Source: Paenibacillus sp. SYP-B3998 (GTDB taxonomy: Bacteria > Bacillota > Bacilli > Paenibacillales > NBRC-103111). Taken from it: a DNA stretch of 64,000 bases. A model generated the notes under the pieces. It saw only the letters and a program-made list of their open reading frames with translations, did not search any database and had not been told where the DNA came from. Shown piece after piece: positions 48,528 to 57,813 of the stretch. A program made the position numbers and the translations under genes. The stretch spans positions 992,001 to 1,056,000 of the forward strand of contig NZ_JAAIKC010000001.1 of assembly GCF_010820665.1 (NCBI RefSeq), written 5' to 3'. Position 1 is the first letter of the stretch. Each line of letters begins with the position of its first letter.

Positions 48528-48615
48528 GAACCTTATCATTTATTATAGCTAACTGTGATGCTTTCTTCCATGCTAAAGTGGAAATACGGATAATTTTGGT
48601 GAGGAGATGGTTAGG

Positions 48616-49506
48616 ATGTTGAGAGAAAGTGACTTACAGGGGGTATATGTGCCAATCATTACACCATTTGACGAAGAATATGAGGTGGATGTCGCCTCTT
48701 TCTATAATCAAGCGTACAATTTGTTTCAGGATGATATTGATGGTTTGATTGTTAATGGAACGACAGGGGAATCTCCCACGATTACCTCAGATGAACTGGA
48801 TATTCTGTTCGCTACCGCACAAACCGCGCGTGAAGCCGCGCATGTGCGTGTACCGCTTGTCATTGGCACAGGTACGAATGACACCATGTCATCCGTGAAA
48901 AAAACGGAAATCGCTGGGAAACTAGGCGCCGATGCCGTATTGGTCGTTGTTCCTTACTATAATAAGCCAAGTCAAGAGGGAATCATTGAGCATTATCGTC
49001 ACATAGCGAGTGTTGGCGTGCCCGTCATTCTATACGAAATTCCACATCGGACTGGTGTGAAGCTGGAACTGAATACGATTCGTACGATACTCGATATCGA
49101 TGGCGTCATTGGAATGAAGGACAGTACCTCGGACACTGAACTTGTGTCTGAGCTTGTCCGCCTCGGTTCCAAGCCTGTGCTTTGCGGAGAGGATTCGCTG
49201 CTATATGCAGCATTATGTGCAGGCGCTAGAGGCTTTATGAGTGCTTCTGCGAACGTTGAAACGGAGAGGTTCGTATCGTTCTATCGAAGCTTCATGGCAG
49301 GTCGCCAAGCGGAGAGTAAAGTATATTTTGAAAATCTGCTTCCATTGATTCAACTACTTTTTCAAGAGCCGAATCCAGCTCCATTGAAATGGTTGTTAGA
49401 GCAGCAAGGCGTCATCGAGTCGGATACCCTACGATTGCCAATGATGTCGATTTCCGAAGAGCTGCAACAGAAGCTAGCGCCTTATTTGGAGAGAATTAAT
49501 GGATGA
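48616..49506 (+). CDS. dapA: Dihydrodipicolinate synthase / N-acetylneuraminate lyase family protein
   Basis: A 296-residue TIM-barrel class I aldolase. NGTTGESPT, PYYNKPSQEG (catalytic tyrosine), EIPHRTGV (arginine at the DHDPS position) and IGMKDSTSD (Schiff-base lysine) all fit 4-hydroxy-tetrahydrodipicolinate synthase. It may supply the DAP branch encoded 11 kb upstream, but its own LysR regulator and RidA partner leave open a catabolic role; spore-formers usually also have a dapA elsewhere. The ATG at 10 nt from GAGGAG is preferred over the ATG at 48607. Confidence 0.8.
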   Translation: MLRESDLQGVYVPIITPFDEEYEVDVASFYNQAYNLFQDDIDGLIVNGTTGESPTITSDELDILFATAQTAREAAHVRVPLVIGTGTNDTMSSVKKTEIAGKLGADAVLVVVPYYNKPSQEGIIEHYRHIASVGVPVILYEIPHRTGVKLELNTIRTILDIDGVIGMKDSTSDTELVSELVRLGSKPVLCGEDSLLYAALCAGARGFMSASANVETERFVSFYRSFMAGRQAESKVYFENLLPLIQLLFQEPNPAPLKWLLEQQGVIESDTLRLPMMSISEELQQKLAPYLERING

Positions 49507-49543
49507 AAAGCGGAAGTTAATTATGTAGGAGGAGCGGATAGAA

Positions 49544-49933
49544 GTGAAGAGGGCAAAAGTATTTACAGGCTCACCTTGGGAGCCTCTCGTTGGTTACTGC
49601 CGCGCTATACGGGTGGGAAATCGGATTGAAGTTGCCGGGACAACGGCCATGAAAGACGGAGTTGTCATTGGCGTAGATAATCCATACGAGCAGACTCGCT
49701 ATATTTTGCAAACGGTTGAGAAAGCGCTGCAAGAGCTTGGTGCACAAATGTCGGATGTGGTACGTACAAGAATGTTTGTGACGGACATTTCGAAATGGAC
49801 TGAAATCGGAAAGGCGCATGGCGAGTTTTTTCAACATGTGCAGCCTGTTGCGACGATGGTTGAAGTGAAGGGTTTGATTGATCCTTTATTAATGATAGAG
49901 ATTGAAGTAGAAGCTGAGCTTGATCAACAATGA
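49544..49933 (+). CDS. RidA/YjgF-family protein
   Basis: A 129-residue RidA-family trimer-forming protein (Rid7-like or YjgH-like), with GYCRAIRVGNRIEVAGTTA at the N-terminus, SDVVRTRMFVTDI and TMVEVKGLIDPLLMIEIEVEA. The arginine in the VRTRMFV segment is the residue used by RidA to bind carboxylates; true RidA deaminates 2-aminoacrylate-type imines. Paired with the dapA-like gene (38 nt apart), so it may process an imine from that pathway. GTG start after AGGAGG. Confidence 0.85.
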   Translation: MKRAKVFTGSPWEPLVGYCRAIRVGNRIEVAGTTAMKDGVVIGVDNPYEQTRYILQTVEKALQELGAQMSDVVRTRMFVTDISKWTEIGKAHGEFFQHVQPVATMVEVKGLIDPLLMIEIEVEAELDQQ

Positions 49934-49947
49934 AAAGGGAATGAAAA

Positions 49948-50005
49948 AACGCTTATCCGAGTTCGAAGCGGCAGTGGTTGCCGCTAAGACAAGAGGATAA
50001 GCGTT
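49948..50005. terminator. Hairpin between ridA-like and GNAT genes
   Basis: AACGCTTATCC/GGATAAGCGTT enclosing AGCGGCA/TGCCGCT. On the minus strand the stem runs into GCGTTTTTTC, so it can end the GNAT-dipeptidase transcript; on the plus strand the T-run is weak. Confidence 0.65.
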
Positions 50006-50038
50006 ATTGATGTTGCATTTGGTTTTAATAGAGGATCG

Positions 50039-50545
50039 TTAACCTACACGCTTTCCTATAATGAGAAGATCGCGCTCCACGCCATCGAGCTCGGCTATAC
50101 CAGGTAGATGGGCCCAATTTTCGAAGCCGAAGCTGCGAAACAGCTTAAGACTTGGTTCATTATGGCCGAAAATAAAGCCGAGCAGCGTTTTCAAGTGTAG
50201 TTTAGGACAAGCGTCGATAGCTTGCTGTAGGAGGTAACGGCCGATTCCTTGCCCACGGAAAGCTTCGTCGATGTAGATGCTAACCTCAGCTGTGGCGTTA
50301 TAGGCAGGTCTGCCATAGAAAGATTGAAAGCTTAACCAACCACAGATGTTTGAGCTGCTCTCTAGTACCCATAAGGGACGAAAATCAGCTGAATGTTCAT
50401 AGAACCATTTTTCACGGCTTGCCGCAGTTACGGGTTCTGTATCCGCAGTAACCATACGTCCTGCAATTGTTGTATTATAGATGCGCACAATTTCTGATAA
50501 GTCTTCTAAGCGGGCATGACGGATTGTGAAATTACTTATGCTCAT
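50039..50545 (-). CDS. GNAT N-acetyltransferase (phosphinothricin acetyltransferase-like)
   Basis: A 168-residue GNAT protein. [18 protein letters not shown] starts it, the acetyl-CoA loop is [15 protein letters not shown], and [20 protein letters not shown] is the C-terminal family pattern seen in Pat/YwnH-type acetyltransferases. The substrate is not known. The ATG follows AAGGAGT that overlaps the stop of the dipeptidase gene upstream on the same strand. Confidence 0.82.
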   Translation of the reverse strand: MSISNFTIRHARLEDLSEIVRIYNTTIAGRMVTADTEPVTAASREKWFYEHSADFRPLWVLESSSNICGWLSFQSFYGRPAYNATAEVSIYIDEAFRGQGIGRYLLQQAIDACPKLHLKTLLGFIFGHNEPSLKLFRSFGFENWAHLPGIAELDGVERDLLIIGKRVG

Positions 50546-50550
50546 CGTTG

Positions 50551-51927
50551 TTACTCCTTAGCAGAAGCTAATTTCAACCAGAAGCGGCTTATTGTCTCCA
50601 GGCCTTTATCAAAGTTGACCAAATGAAAATGCTCATTTGGGGCATGAAGGTTTTCACCCGGCAAACCAAATCCGAGCAATACGACTGGAGCGTTCAGCAC
50701 ACGCCCCAATACTTCCACGATAGGAATTGATCCTCCGCTGCGTGTGTATACAGGCCAAGCTCCGTAGGTATCTTCGTATGCTTGCGCGGCAGCTACCATG
50801 ACGGGCTCGTCTATTGGCGTAATGAACGGATTTCCGCGAAGTTGGCGATCCAGGATGATCTTGACGCCCTGCGGTGTATTTGCATAAATATGCGCTTCGA
50901 CAGCGTCCATAATTTCATCCGGGACTTGCGCAGCAACGAGGCGGCAGGCTATTTTGGCAATGGCGCGATTAGGAATAATGGGTTTAATTCCTTCGCCTTG
51001 GAAGCCGCCGCTGACGGATGTAATCTCCAATGTAGGTCTGGAGGTTGTTTGTTCATAGAAAGAAAACCCTTTCTCTCCGAACAAATGATCTACTTCCAAG
51101 TCGGAGCGAACTTTATCCGCATCTGGTTCTACTTGCTTGAAAGCTTCGCGCTCTTTCTCGGAAAGCGCAATGACTCTGTCATAGAAGCCTTTCACGGCAA
51201 CGCGGCCATCGTCATCATGAAATGAACTAAGCAGTTTGGACAGCGCATGAATCGGATTTTGTACAGCGCCGCCAAAAAGGCCGGAGTGTAAGTCGCTATT
51301 CGCTCCTTCGACAATGATTTCAAACCCTGCAAGACCGCGCAGGCCATACATGAGGGCTGGTTTTCCAGGCCCTTGCATTTGAGTATCGGAAAGAGTTATT
51401 ATATCCGCTTGTAGCTTGCCTGCCTGTTTGTCGATGAAAGGGGGCAAGTTCTTGCTTGCAATTTCTTCTTCGCCTTCAATGCAAAATTTCACATTCACAG
51501 GCAGGCTTCCATGGGTACGCAGGAAAGCTTCAACGGCTTTGACATAAAGAAATAACTGTCCTTTATCGTCGGTGCTGCCTCTTCCGAACAGTTTACCGTC
51601 ATGAATAACGGGTTCGAAGGGCGGTGTAGACCATAGCTCAAGCGGCTCAGCGGGCTGTACATCGTAATGTCCGTAAATGAGAACCGTAGGTTGACCCGGT
51701 GCATGCAGCCAATCTGCGTATACGACTGGATGTCCGTCGGTTGCCATGATCTCGATGTTCTCAAGACCTGCATGCTTCAAAGCCTGCGCAGTCCAATCGG
51801 CACAACGCTGCATATCTGCCTTGTGCTCGGCAACCGCGCTAATGCTTGGAATGCGTAAAAATTGCATCAGTTCCTCTATGTGGTTGTCCCGGTGCTGCTC
51901 GAAATAAGTTTTTAAGGTTTCGATCAT
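50551..51927 (-). CDS. M20-family dipeptidase
   Basis: A 458-residue metallopeptidase of the M20 (carnosinase/PepV-like) family. Metal ligands: [12 protein letters not shown], the active-site [16 protein letters not shown], and [10 protein letters not shown] near the C-terminus; [10 protein letters not shown] is in the dimer domain. It hydrolyses dipeptides in the cytoplasm, exact preference unknown. The ATG after AAGGAGAC is chosen over a much earlier one. Co-directional with the GNAT gene, 5 nt apart. Confidence 0.88.
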   Translation of the reverse strand: MIETLKTYFEQHRDNHIEELMQFLRIPSISAVAEHKADMQRCADWTAQALKHAGLENIEIMATDGHPVVYADWLHAPGQPTVLIYGHYDVQPAEPLELWSTPPFEPVIHDGKLFGRGSTDDKGQLFLYVKAVEAFLRTHGSLPVNVKFCIEGEEEIASKNLPPFIDKQAGKLQADIITLSDTQMQGPGKPALMYGLRGLAGFEIIVEGANSDLHSGLFGGAVQNPIHALSKLLSSFHDDDGRVAVKGFYDRVIALSEKEREAFKQVEPDADKVRSDLEVDHLFGEKGFSFYEQTTSRPTLEITSVSGGFQGEGIKPIIPNRAIAKIACRLVAAQVPDEIMDAVEAHIYANTPQGVKIILDRQLRGNPFITPIDEPVMVAAAQAYEDTYGAWPVYTRSGGSIPIVEVLGRVLNAPVVLLGFGLPGENLHAPNEHFHLVNFDKGLETISRFWLKLASAKE

Positions 51928-52101
51928 GTGAAAAGTCTCCTTCTTCCTAACAAAAAATGGTGTCTCTTTAAAGTTCCCTAAAGGAAAGAAAAATCCTGCC
52001 ATTGGTAAATTAAAGCACGTATTTTGTGATCAATTACCTGATAAGCGCAACTTTCTGCGTAAACTACTGGTATTGTAAGGAGTGGAAAGGGGATGTACCT
52101 C

Positions 52102-52647
52102 ATGAAAGAAGTGTGTAAAACAGAACGATTGTCGTTGGTTTTACTTGATAGCTCTTCCGTACATTTAGTACTCGATTATGTGATGCGTAGCCGTAATTTT
52201 CTAAAGTTGTGGGAGCCCGAACGCAATGAGGACTATTTCACGGCAGTTTATCAAGCCGAGCTTTTGGAGCAGGACGCGAAGAACATGGATGAAAGTCAGT
52301 TGCTAAAATGGTGGATCCTTTATGAGGAGCAAATTATTGGTTCAGTTTCACTCAGTAATATTGTGAGAGGGGCTTTTCAATCTTGTCATCTGGGTTATCG
52401 GCTGGATGGGCAGCAATTGAATAAGGGATTGATGACGGAAGCTTTGCATGCGTTAATTGCTTATGCGTTTAATGAGATGCACTTGCATCGAATTGAGGCG
52501 AATATTATGCCTCGCAATGGAGCTTCCCTAAAAGTGGTTGAAAAATTAGGTTTTTATGAAGAGGGCTTAGCGCTTAAATATTTAAAAATTCATGACGTTT
52601 GGGAAGACCATATTCATATGGTACTGCGCAATAGTGCCATGGAATAA
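52102..52647 (+). CDS. GNAT N-acetyltransferase (RimJ/RimL-like)
   Basis: A 181-residue GNAT. TERLSLVLLD begins it; LKWWILYEEQIIGSVSLSN, GYRLDGQQLNKGLMTEALHALIAY (acetyl-CoA pyrophosphate loop, spread) and HRIEANIMPRNGASLKVVEKLGF are the RimJ/RimL markers. Such enzymes acetylate ribosomal protein N-termini or small molecules; the target here is unknown. ATG at 9 nt from AAAGGGG preferred over one abutting it. Divergent from the dipeptidase gene. Confidence 0.85.
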   Translation: MKEVCKTERLSLVLLDSSSVHLVLDYVMRSRNFLKLWEPERNEDYFTAVYQAELLEQDAKNMDESQLLKWWILYEEQIIGSVSLSNIVRGAFQSCHLGYRLDGQQLNKGLMTEALHALIAYAFNEMHLHRIEANIMPRNGASLKVVEKLGFYEEGLALKYLKIHDVWEDHIHMVLRNSAME

Positions 52648-52660
52648 TAGGAACAACTAG

Positions 52661-52689
52661 CCTAGTGGAAATAGATCCGCTAGGTTTTT
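52661..52689 (+). terminator. Terminator after RimJ-like gene
   Basis: CCTAGTGGA/TCCGCTAGG with an intervening 6-nt loop and a T-run; one G-U pair. Confidence 0.8.
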
Positions 52690-52922
52690 AATTTACAGGG
52701 AACCTTACAAAATTGTTAGGTAAATGAAAGGTTATTCGATTAGTAGAGGTTGTGTATTTCTATAAACTTGCAAGGCAAGGGAGCAAAATGGCTGTTTAAA
52801 TAGATGATGCTTCATGTTTTCTTTAATATTTCTTTGTATTCTCTTTATACATTTCCGTTATGATGCTATGAGATTACAAAATAGGGAGTGAGAGGGATTG
52901 ATAGAATAACCAAAAAATAGTA

Positions 52923-52940
52923 TATATAAGTAGTTATATA
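52923..52940. promoter_or_regulatory. Palindrome in the ABC-operon upstream gap
   Basis: TATATAA-GTAG-TTATATA, a perfect 7-bp inverted repeat, lies about 115 nt before the ABC operon. The ~366-nt gap is AT-rich, has no gene, and contains a TTATGATG motif (52858-52865) resembling one before the RND gene. A regulator site or structured leader is possible. Confidence 0.35.
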
Positions 52941-53055
52941 CAAATCAAAAGTTTTTTTAGGTTATTTTCAGCAAACCTTCAGTTTCGTGGAACTTTTTAT
53001 CATGCTGCTCCGTCTATTATATCATACAGTTTGGCAATGAAAGGGAGGTTCACGC

Positions 53056-53832
53056 GTGGCAGGCTGGTTTCGTAAGAAAAGTATGAGCACGATGGAAACG
53101 ATAGTTATCGAAGAAAATCCGCAAGTGGATGCTATTCCCTCTCGCGTGGTCACATCTGATAGCCCTCTGTTGACGGTTAGTGGCGTGGAACGCTCCTTTC
53201 ATGTAGGCAGTCAGCGATTGGACGTGTTAAAGGGTATTGACATGCAGCTGCTGCCGATGCAGCTAGTGATGCTGAAAGGCCGCTCCGGTTCCGGTAAAAC
53301 AACTTTACTGAACTTGATTGGGGGGCTGGATCAGCCTGATGAGGGCGAAATTTTGTTTCAAGGACATCCTTTCCATCGTTGCAGCGATGATGAGCGCACG
53401 CATATTCGGCGTAAGGAAATTGGGTTTATTTTCCAATCATTCGCCTTGATGCCATTGCTCTCGGCTTGGGAAAATGTCGAGCTGGCTCTGCGTATGGCTG
53501 GCACGCCACGCTCACAGTGGAAGGCGCGAGTCACGCATTGCCTTGAGCTTGTAGGGCTTGGAAAGAGGATGCATCATCGTCCTTTTGAACTATCAGGTGG
53601 CGAGCAGCAGCGCGTTGCGATTGCCAAGGCGATCGCTCATAGGCCTTCGCTTATTTTGGCGGATGAGCCTACTGCGGAACTAGATTCACAAATGGGCGCG
53701 CAAATTATGTCGGTGTTTCGCGATATCATTGTAAGCGAGCAAGTGACAATTTGTATGACGACTCATGACCCTACGATTTTGGAGGTTGCCGATCATGTTT
53801 ACGAAATGGTGGATGGAAGATTCGTCTCGTAG
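53056..53832 (+). CDS. ABC transporter ATP-binding protein (MacB/LolD type)
   Basis: A 258-residue ABC ATPase of the lipoprotein/antimicrobial-peptide exporter class. Walker A GRSGSGKTT (75-83), Q-loop FIFQSFALMP, signature LSGGEQQRVA, Walker B LILADEP, and the H-loop MTTHD. The ~40-residue N-terminal extension before VSGVERSF is unusual. GTG follows GGGAGG. First gene of a five-gene overlapping operon with an adaptor and a giant FtsX-type permease, so it likely powers that permease. Confidence 0.92.
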   Translation: MAGWFRKKSMSTMETIVIEENPQVDAIPSRVVTSDSPLLTVSGVERSFHVGSQRLDVLKGIDMQLLPMQLVMLKGRSGSGKTTLLNLIGGLDQPDEGEILFQGHPFHRCSDDERTHIRRKEIGFIFQSFALMPLLSAWENVELALRMAGTPRSQWKARVTHCLELVGLGKRMHHRPFELSGGEQQRVAIAKAIAHRPSLILADEPTAELDSQMGAQIMSVFRDIIVSEQVTICMTTHDPTILEVADHVYEMVDGRFVS

Positions 53833-54904
53833 TCGGACGATGAAACCCTTAGCTGCACTAATTTTATGTTCTACGCTTATACTTGCATCTGGTTGCTCGC
53901 TGTTGCCTAAGGAGCAGGAGGAAGAAGCACTTCCGACGATCAATCCACCTAAACTATCCAAGAAACCGGAATATGTAGTGAAAACGGAAACACTTGAAAC
54001 GAAAGTACGGGGATCCGGTCGTCTAATGGCTTTGCAAGAGGAGAAGCTGTTTTTCTCCGAGGATATGAATAGCAAGCGTATTAGTGCGCTGCTTGTGAAA
54101 AATGGCGACGCTGTAGAAAAGGGGCAGCCTATTGCGGAGCTTGACGTTTCCGACATGGCTAGCGACCTAAAGCGCAAGCGTCTGCAAACTCGCAAAGATG
54201 AACTAACGATGATTGAAACGCTGCGCAAGGCCGATGAAATGACCCCAGATGCAATTGAACAGGCGAAGATTGATTTCGAATTGAAGCGTGAAGAGCTTGA
54301 GAAGTTGGATAACCAAGTTAGTAAAGCCAAGCTACTAGCACCCTTTAGCGGTACGATTGTTAGTGTGACAGCTAAAAAAGGGGATACGGTGAAGTCTACT
54401 GAGTCCGTGGGTACGCTAGCAGATCTCACGCAATTGACAGTAGCTGCAAGTATTACAGCTGATGATGCGAAGAAAGTGGCTGTTGGGATGGAAGTCATCG
54501 TCGATATTAATTCTGCTGGTCAGCATAAAGGGAAGGTTAAGCAACTGCCTAATCCGCAGGCTAACACTAACAATGGAAGTGGCGGTGGTTTTTACCCAGG
54601 TGACGGGCAAGGGGGCAGCGCGCAAGACACAATTGACAACTATCTTGTCGTCCAACTGGATGAATTCCCGAAAAACTTGAATCGAGGCACTCAGCTTGGC
54701 ATCACGATTATTACCCAAAGAAAAGAAAATGCGACGGTAATTCCGCTTGCAGCGCTTCGCTCCTATTCAGGTCGCAATTACGTGCAGGTTATTGATGCTC
54801 AAGGCAACAAGAAGGAAGTGGATGTGGAAATTGGCCAACAGACTTCGACGGATGTAGAGATTGTTAAAGGTCTTACAGTAGGTCAGAAAGTAGTGGGTCG
54901 ATAA
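53795..54904 (+). CDS. Lipoprotein efflux adaptor (HlyD/MacA-like)
   Basis: A 369-residue membrane-fusion-type adaptor anchored as a lipoprotein: lipobox LASGC (Cys34) after a hydrophobic stretch. Lipoyl/barrel-sandwich halves flank a helical hairpin (about 110-165, KRKRLQTRKDELTMIETLRK). The C-terminal beta domains (IPLAALRSYSGRNYVQVID, GLTVGQKVV) are MacA-like. An insert (PQANTNNGSGGG onward, ~25 residues) is Gly-rich. The start is at 9 nt from GGAGG inside the ATPase gene, overlapping it by 38 nt; an ATG at 53840 would leave a shorter signal peptide and lacks a ribosome site. Confidence 0.85.
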   Translation: MFTKWWMEDSSRSRTMKPLAALILCSTLILASGCSLLPKEQEEEALPTINPPKLSKKPEYVVKTETLETKVRGSGRLMALQEEKLFFSEDMNSKRISALLVKNGDAVEKGQPIAELDVSDMASDLKRKRLQTRKDELTMIETLRKADEMTPDAIEQAKIDFELKREELEKLDNQVSKAKLLAPFSGTIVSVTAKKGDTVKSTESVGTLADLTQLTVAASITADDAKKVAVGMEVIVDINSAGQHKGKVKQLPNPQANTNNGSGGGFYPGDGQGGSAQDTIDNYLVVQLDEFPKNLNRGTQLGITIITQRKENATVIPLAALRSYSGRNYVQVIDAQGNKKEVDVEIGQQTSTDVEIVKGLTVGQKVVGR

Positions 54905-57810
54905 TGTCCATGCCGATGCTGCGGTTTCTGTTTCGAAAAATGTGGAATACCCGCTGGCTGACGCTCAGCACGCTGCTTGGACTCGTTATGGCGGTTGCTT
55001 TCACGACAAGTATACCGATGTATGCGGATGGGTCGTTGAAGCGAGTCGTTGCTAAATCGCTAGAGGAGAAAAGCAGCGGATTGCCTGCTGGTTCCTTACT
55101 TATTCGCTATCAAGCGGTTGGTTCGGATCGTGCAGGGTTAGATGAGCTCAAAGACGTCAATGTTTATATCCAAGATCAAATTCCTAAGGATATTGGGTTT
55201 CCACAAGATGCATACGCAAGGAATTATACGATCAAAGGGTCGCAATTAACTCCAACAGATTCAACGAAGGTAGATCCAAGTAAGCGCCGTCAGATGACGT
55301 TAACCTCTTTGAGCGGACTGAAAGATCATGTAGAGTGGTCCATGGGGCAGATGGCTTCAGACCAATCGGACAATGGTGTTTTGGAAGCTGTTGTTCTTGA
55401 TGAAGCCCTGTACCGTAACGATCTACATATAGGTGATATATTTAGTTACGCAGCTTCTGGAGCGAGTGGAAGTCAGCTTCTTAAGGTGAAAATCGTTGGA
55501 TCATTTAAACCGAAGCTTGAAAACGATTCGTATTGGTTTCAAGGCTTGGAAGGCTTGGTTAATTCGTTGATCGTTAGTGATGAGGTATTCACCAAGACGC
55601 TATTAACGGAGAAGAAAATTCCGCTGCAGCTAGCAAATTGGTATTATGCATTTGATCTGCGAAATATTCAAACGAGCCAGCTTTCTCAGCTGGGAAATCG
55701 TCTGGAGCGATTGGACATTAATCTGTTTCAGAAGTTGAAAAATACAAAAGTAGATGTTTCTTTTCAGCCGATTTTGAATGAATTTAAAGCGCAAAGCGTT
55801 CAAATGCAAATTTTGCTGTTTACGTTGGCAGCTCCCATGATAGCAATGGTTTTCTACTATATTGTGATGAATGCTAGACAGTCGCTTGATCGTCAGCGAA
55901 GTGTTATTGCCGTGCTGCGGAGCCGTGGAGGCAGTACGAGACAGATTGTAGGCATCTACTTTTCGGAAGGCTTAATTCTCGGGATTATCGCCCTCATCGT
56001 TGGTCCGTTTATTGGTTGGTTCATGGCCAAAAGTATAGGCTCCTCTAGTGGATTCCTAACATTCGTAGATCGCAAAGCGATTCCTGTCGGTTTCACAAAA
56101 GAAGCAATGGTGTACGGAGCGCTCGCTATTGTTATTGCGATTCTAGCTAGTGTGATCCCAGCGGTTGTCTTCGCTAGGTCTTCAATCGTTAATTACAAAC
56201 AGCAGCTGGCACGAGCTGATCGTTCGCCTCTGTGGCAGCGTTGGTTCCTTGATATCGTGCTGCTCGGCGTCGTTGGTTATGGTTATTACTTGTTCGACCA
56301 GCGTCAAGTGTTGTCCGTACAAACGGGACTTACAACGGATCAACTGCAGGTGCATCCGCTCTTGTTTTTCGTGCCGGCGCTCTCGATCTTTGCATTAGGG
56401 CTCTTCTTTTTAAGGATTTTCCCATGGCTGCTGCGTTTATTCGGTTGGCTTGGCCGCAGGTTTTTGCCCGTGCCGCTTTATCTGACGCTCGCACAGTTAT
56501 CTCGATCGGCCAAAGCCTATTATCCGCTTATGCTTCTTCTCGTTCTTACGCTTGGACTCGGTGTGTATAACTCCTCAGCCGCACGTACGATCGATTTGAA
56601 TTCTACGGAACGAACACTGTATCAGTATGGTACCGATGTTGTACTACAAACGGTGTGGGAAGGCTTCTCCGACGATCTACCGAAAGATCCAAAATCTGGA
56701 CAGAACGGCAAAGGGACGGGGAAAGGTGGCCAAGGTAGTGGAAATGGTTCTGGCACTGGTGGCGGTCAAGGTGGTGGTGGCGCCAAGCCTGGCGAAGAAA
56801 CACCTTCCAAAATCCGCTACGTGGAGCCTCCGTTTCAGATATTTCGTGAGTTGGAAGGTGTCGAGGCAGCGGCCAGAGTGCTGTTGACCAAGGGAAATGT
56901 CGTTGTTTCCGGTAAATCGACTGGTCAAGGTATGATTATGGGCGTCGACAATGTCGATTTTGCCAAAGTGGCTTGGTTTCGACCGGATCTTTTTCCAGTC
57001 CATCCGAATCAGTACTTGAATCTGCTAGGAACTTACGAGCAGGCTGTCATTATTCCTTCTAATTACGCAAGTAAGTATGCACTTAAGGAAGGCGATACGC
57101 TGTCCATTACGGTCCAGCAGCAGCCTGTAGAATTCGTTATTGTTGGCATCGTCCCGTATTGGCCGAGTCAATATCCGGATCAGACGCCATTCTTCATAAC
57201 GAATCTGGAATACTTGTATGACCAGGCTCCTATTGCTCCATATGAAGTATGGTTGAAGATGAAATCAGACGCTAAGGTAGCCCCTCTTGTTAGCGCCCTG
57301 CAAGCCAAAGAAATTGAAATCGCTTCTGTGAAAGACGTGCGTAATGAACTAATTACCCAGAAAAAGCATCCAGCCAGAGGCGGCGTTTTTGGGATTCTAA
57401 GTCTTGGGTTTCTAGTTTCGGTTATCGTATCGTTGATTGGTTATATGCTGTATTGGTTCTTTAATCTTTCCAGTAGGGTTGTGCAGTTTGGAGTTCTTCG
57501 TGCTATGGGCTTATCCCGTAGGCAATTGACAGGTATGCTGCTTCTCGAGCAAGGCTTTACAGCTGGACTTTCCATTGCGTTAGGTATCGGAATCGGGAAA
57601 CTAACCAGCTACTTCTTTCTTCCGTTTTTGCAAACCTCAGAGAATGTGAAGACGCAAGTACCGCCATTTCGAGTCGTATTTGATTCCAAAGACACCTACC
57701 AGCTTTACTTTGTCGTTGCTTTTATGATGCTGACTGGTGCAACATTGCTGTTCCTTCACATTCGTAGATTACGCGTTCATCAAGCTGTGAAGTTAGGAGA
57801 GGAGAAATAA
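54904..57810 (+). CDS. Large FtsX-type ABC permease
   Basis: A 968-residue permease with two FtsX-like halves. About ten membrane helices are seen: one near 19-38, three at about 300-420, a central pair, one near 540-560, and three at the C-terminus. Each half begins with one helix followed by a long extracellular domain. Between them, at about residues 597-636, is a Gly/Gln/Lys-rich low-complexity linker. Size is well above MacB (~650). MacB-like proteins are mechanotransmitters that move no substrate across the inner membrane; that role here is inferred. ATG overlaps the adaptor stop (TAATG). Confidence 0.85.
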   Translation: MSMPMLRFLFRKMWNTRWLTLSTLLGLVMAVAFTTSIPMYADGSLKRVVAKSLEEKSSGLPAGSLLIRYQAVGSDRAGLDELKDVNVYIQDQIPKDIGFPQDAYARNYTIKGSQLTPTDSTKVDPSKRRQMTLTSLSGLKDHVEWSMGQMASDQSDNGVLEAVVLDEALYRNDLHIGDIFSYAASGASGSQLLKVKIVGSFKPKLENDSYWFQGLEGLVNSLIVSDEVFTKTLLTEKKIPLQLANWYYAFDLRNIQTSQLSQLGNRLERLDINLFQKLKNTKVDVSFQPILNEFKAQSVQMQILLFTLAAPMIAMVFYYIVMNARQSLDRQRSVIAVLRSRGGSTRQIVGIYFSEGLILGIIALIVGPFIGWFMAKSIGSSSGFLTFVDRKAIPVGFTKEAMVYGALAIVIAILASVIPAVVFARSSIVNYKQQLARADRSPLWQRWFLDIVLLGVVGYGYYLFDQRQVLSVQTGLTTDQLQVHPLLFFVPALSIFALGLFFLRIFPWLLRLFGWLGRRFLPVPLYLTLAQLSRSAKAYYPLMLLLVLTLGLGVYNSSAARTIDLNSTERTLYQYGTDVVLQTVWEGFSDDLPKDPKSGQNGKGTGKGGQGSGNGSGTGGGQGGGGAKPGEETPSKIRYVEPPFQIFRELEGVEAAARVLLTKGNVVVSGKSTGQGMIMGVDNVDFAKVAWFRPDLFPVHPNQYLNLLGTYEQAVIIPSNYASKYALKEGDTLSITVQQQPVEFVIVGIVPYWPSQYPDQTPFFITNLEYLYDQAPIAPYEVWLKMKSDAKVAPLVSALQAKEIEIASVKDVRNELITQKKHPARGGVFGILSLGFLVSVIVSLIGYMLYWFFNLSSRVVQFGVLRAMGLSRRQLTGMLLLEQGFTAGLSIALGIGIGKLTSYFFLPFLQTSENVKTQVPPFRVVFDSKDTYQLYFVVAFMMLTGATLLFLHIRRLRVHQAVKLGEEK

Positions 57811-57813
57811 CCC

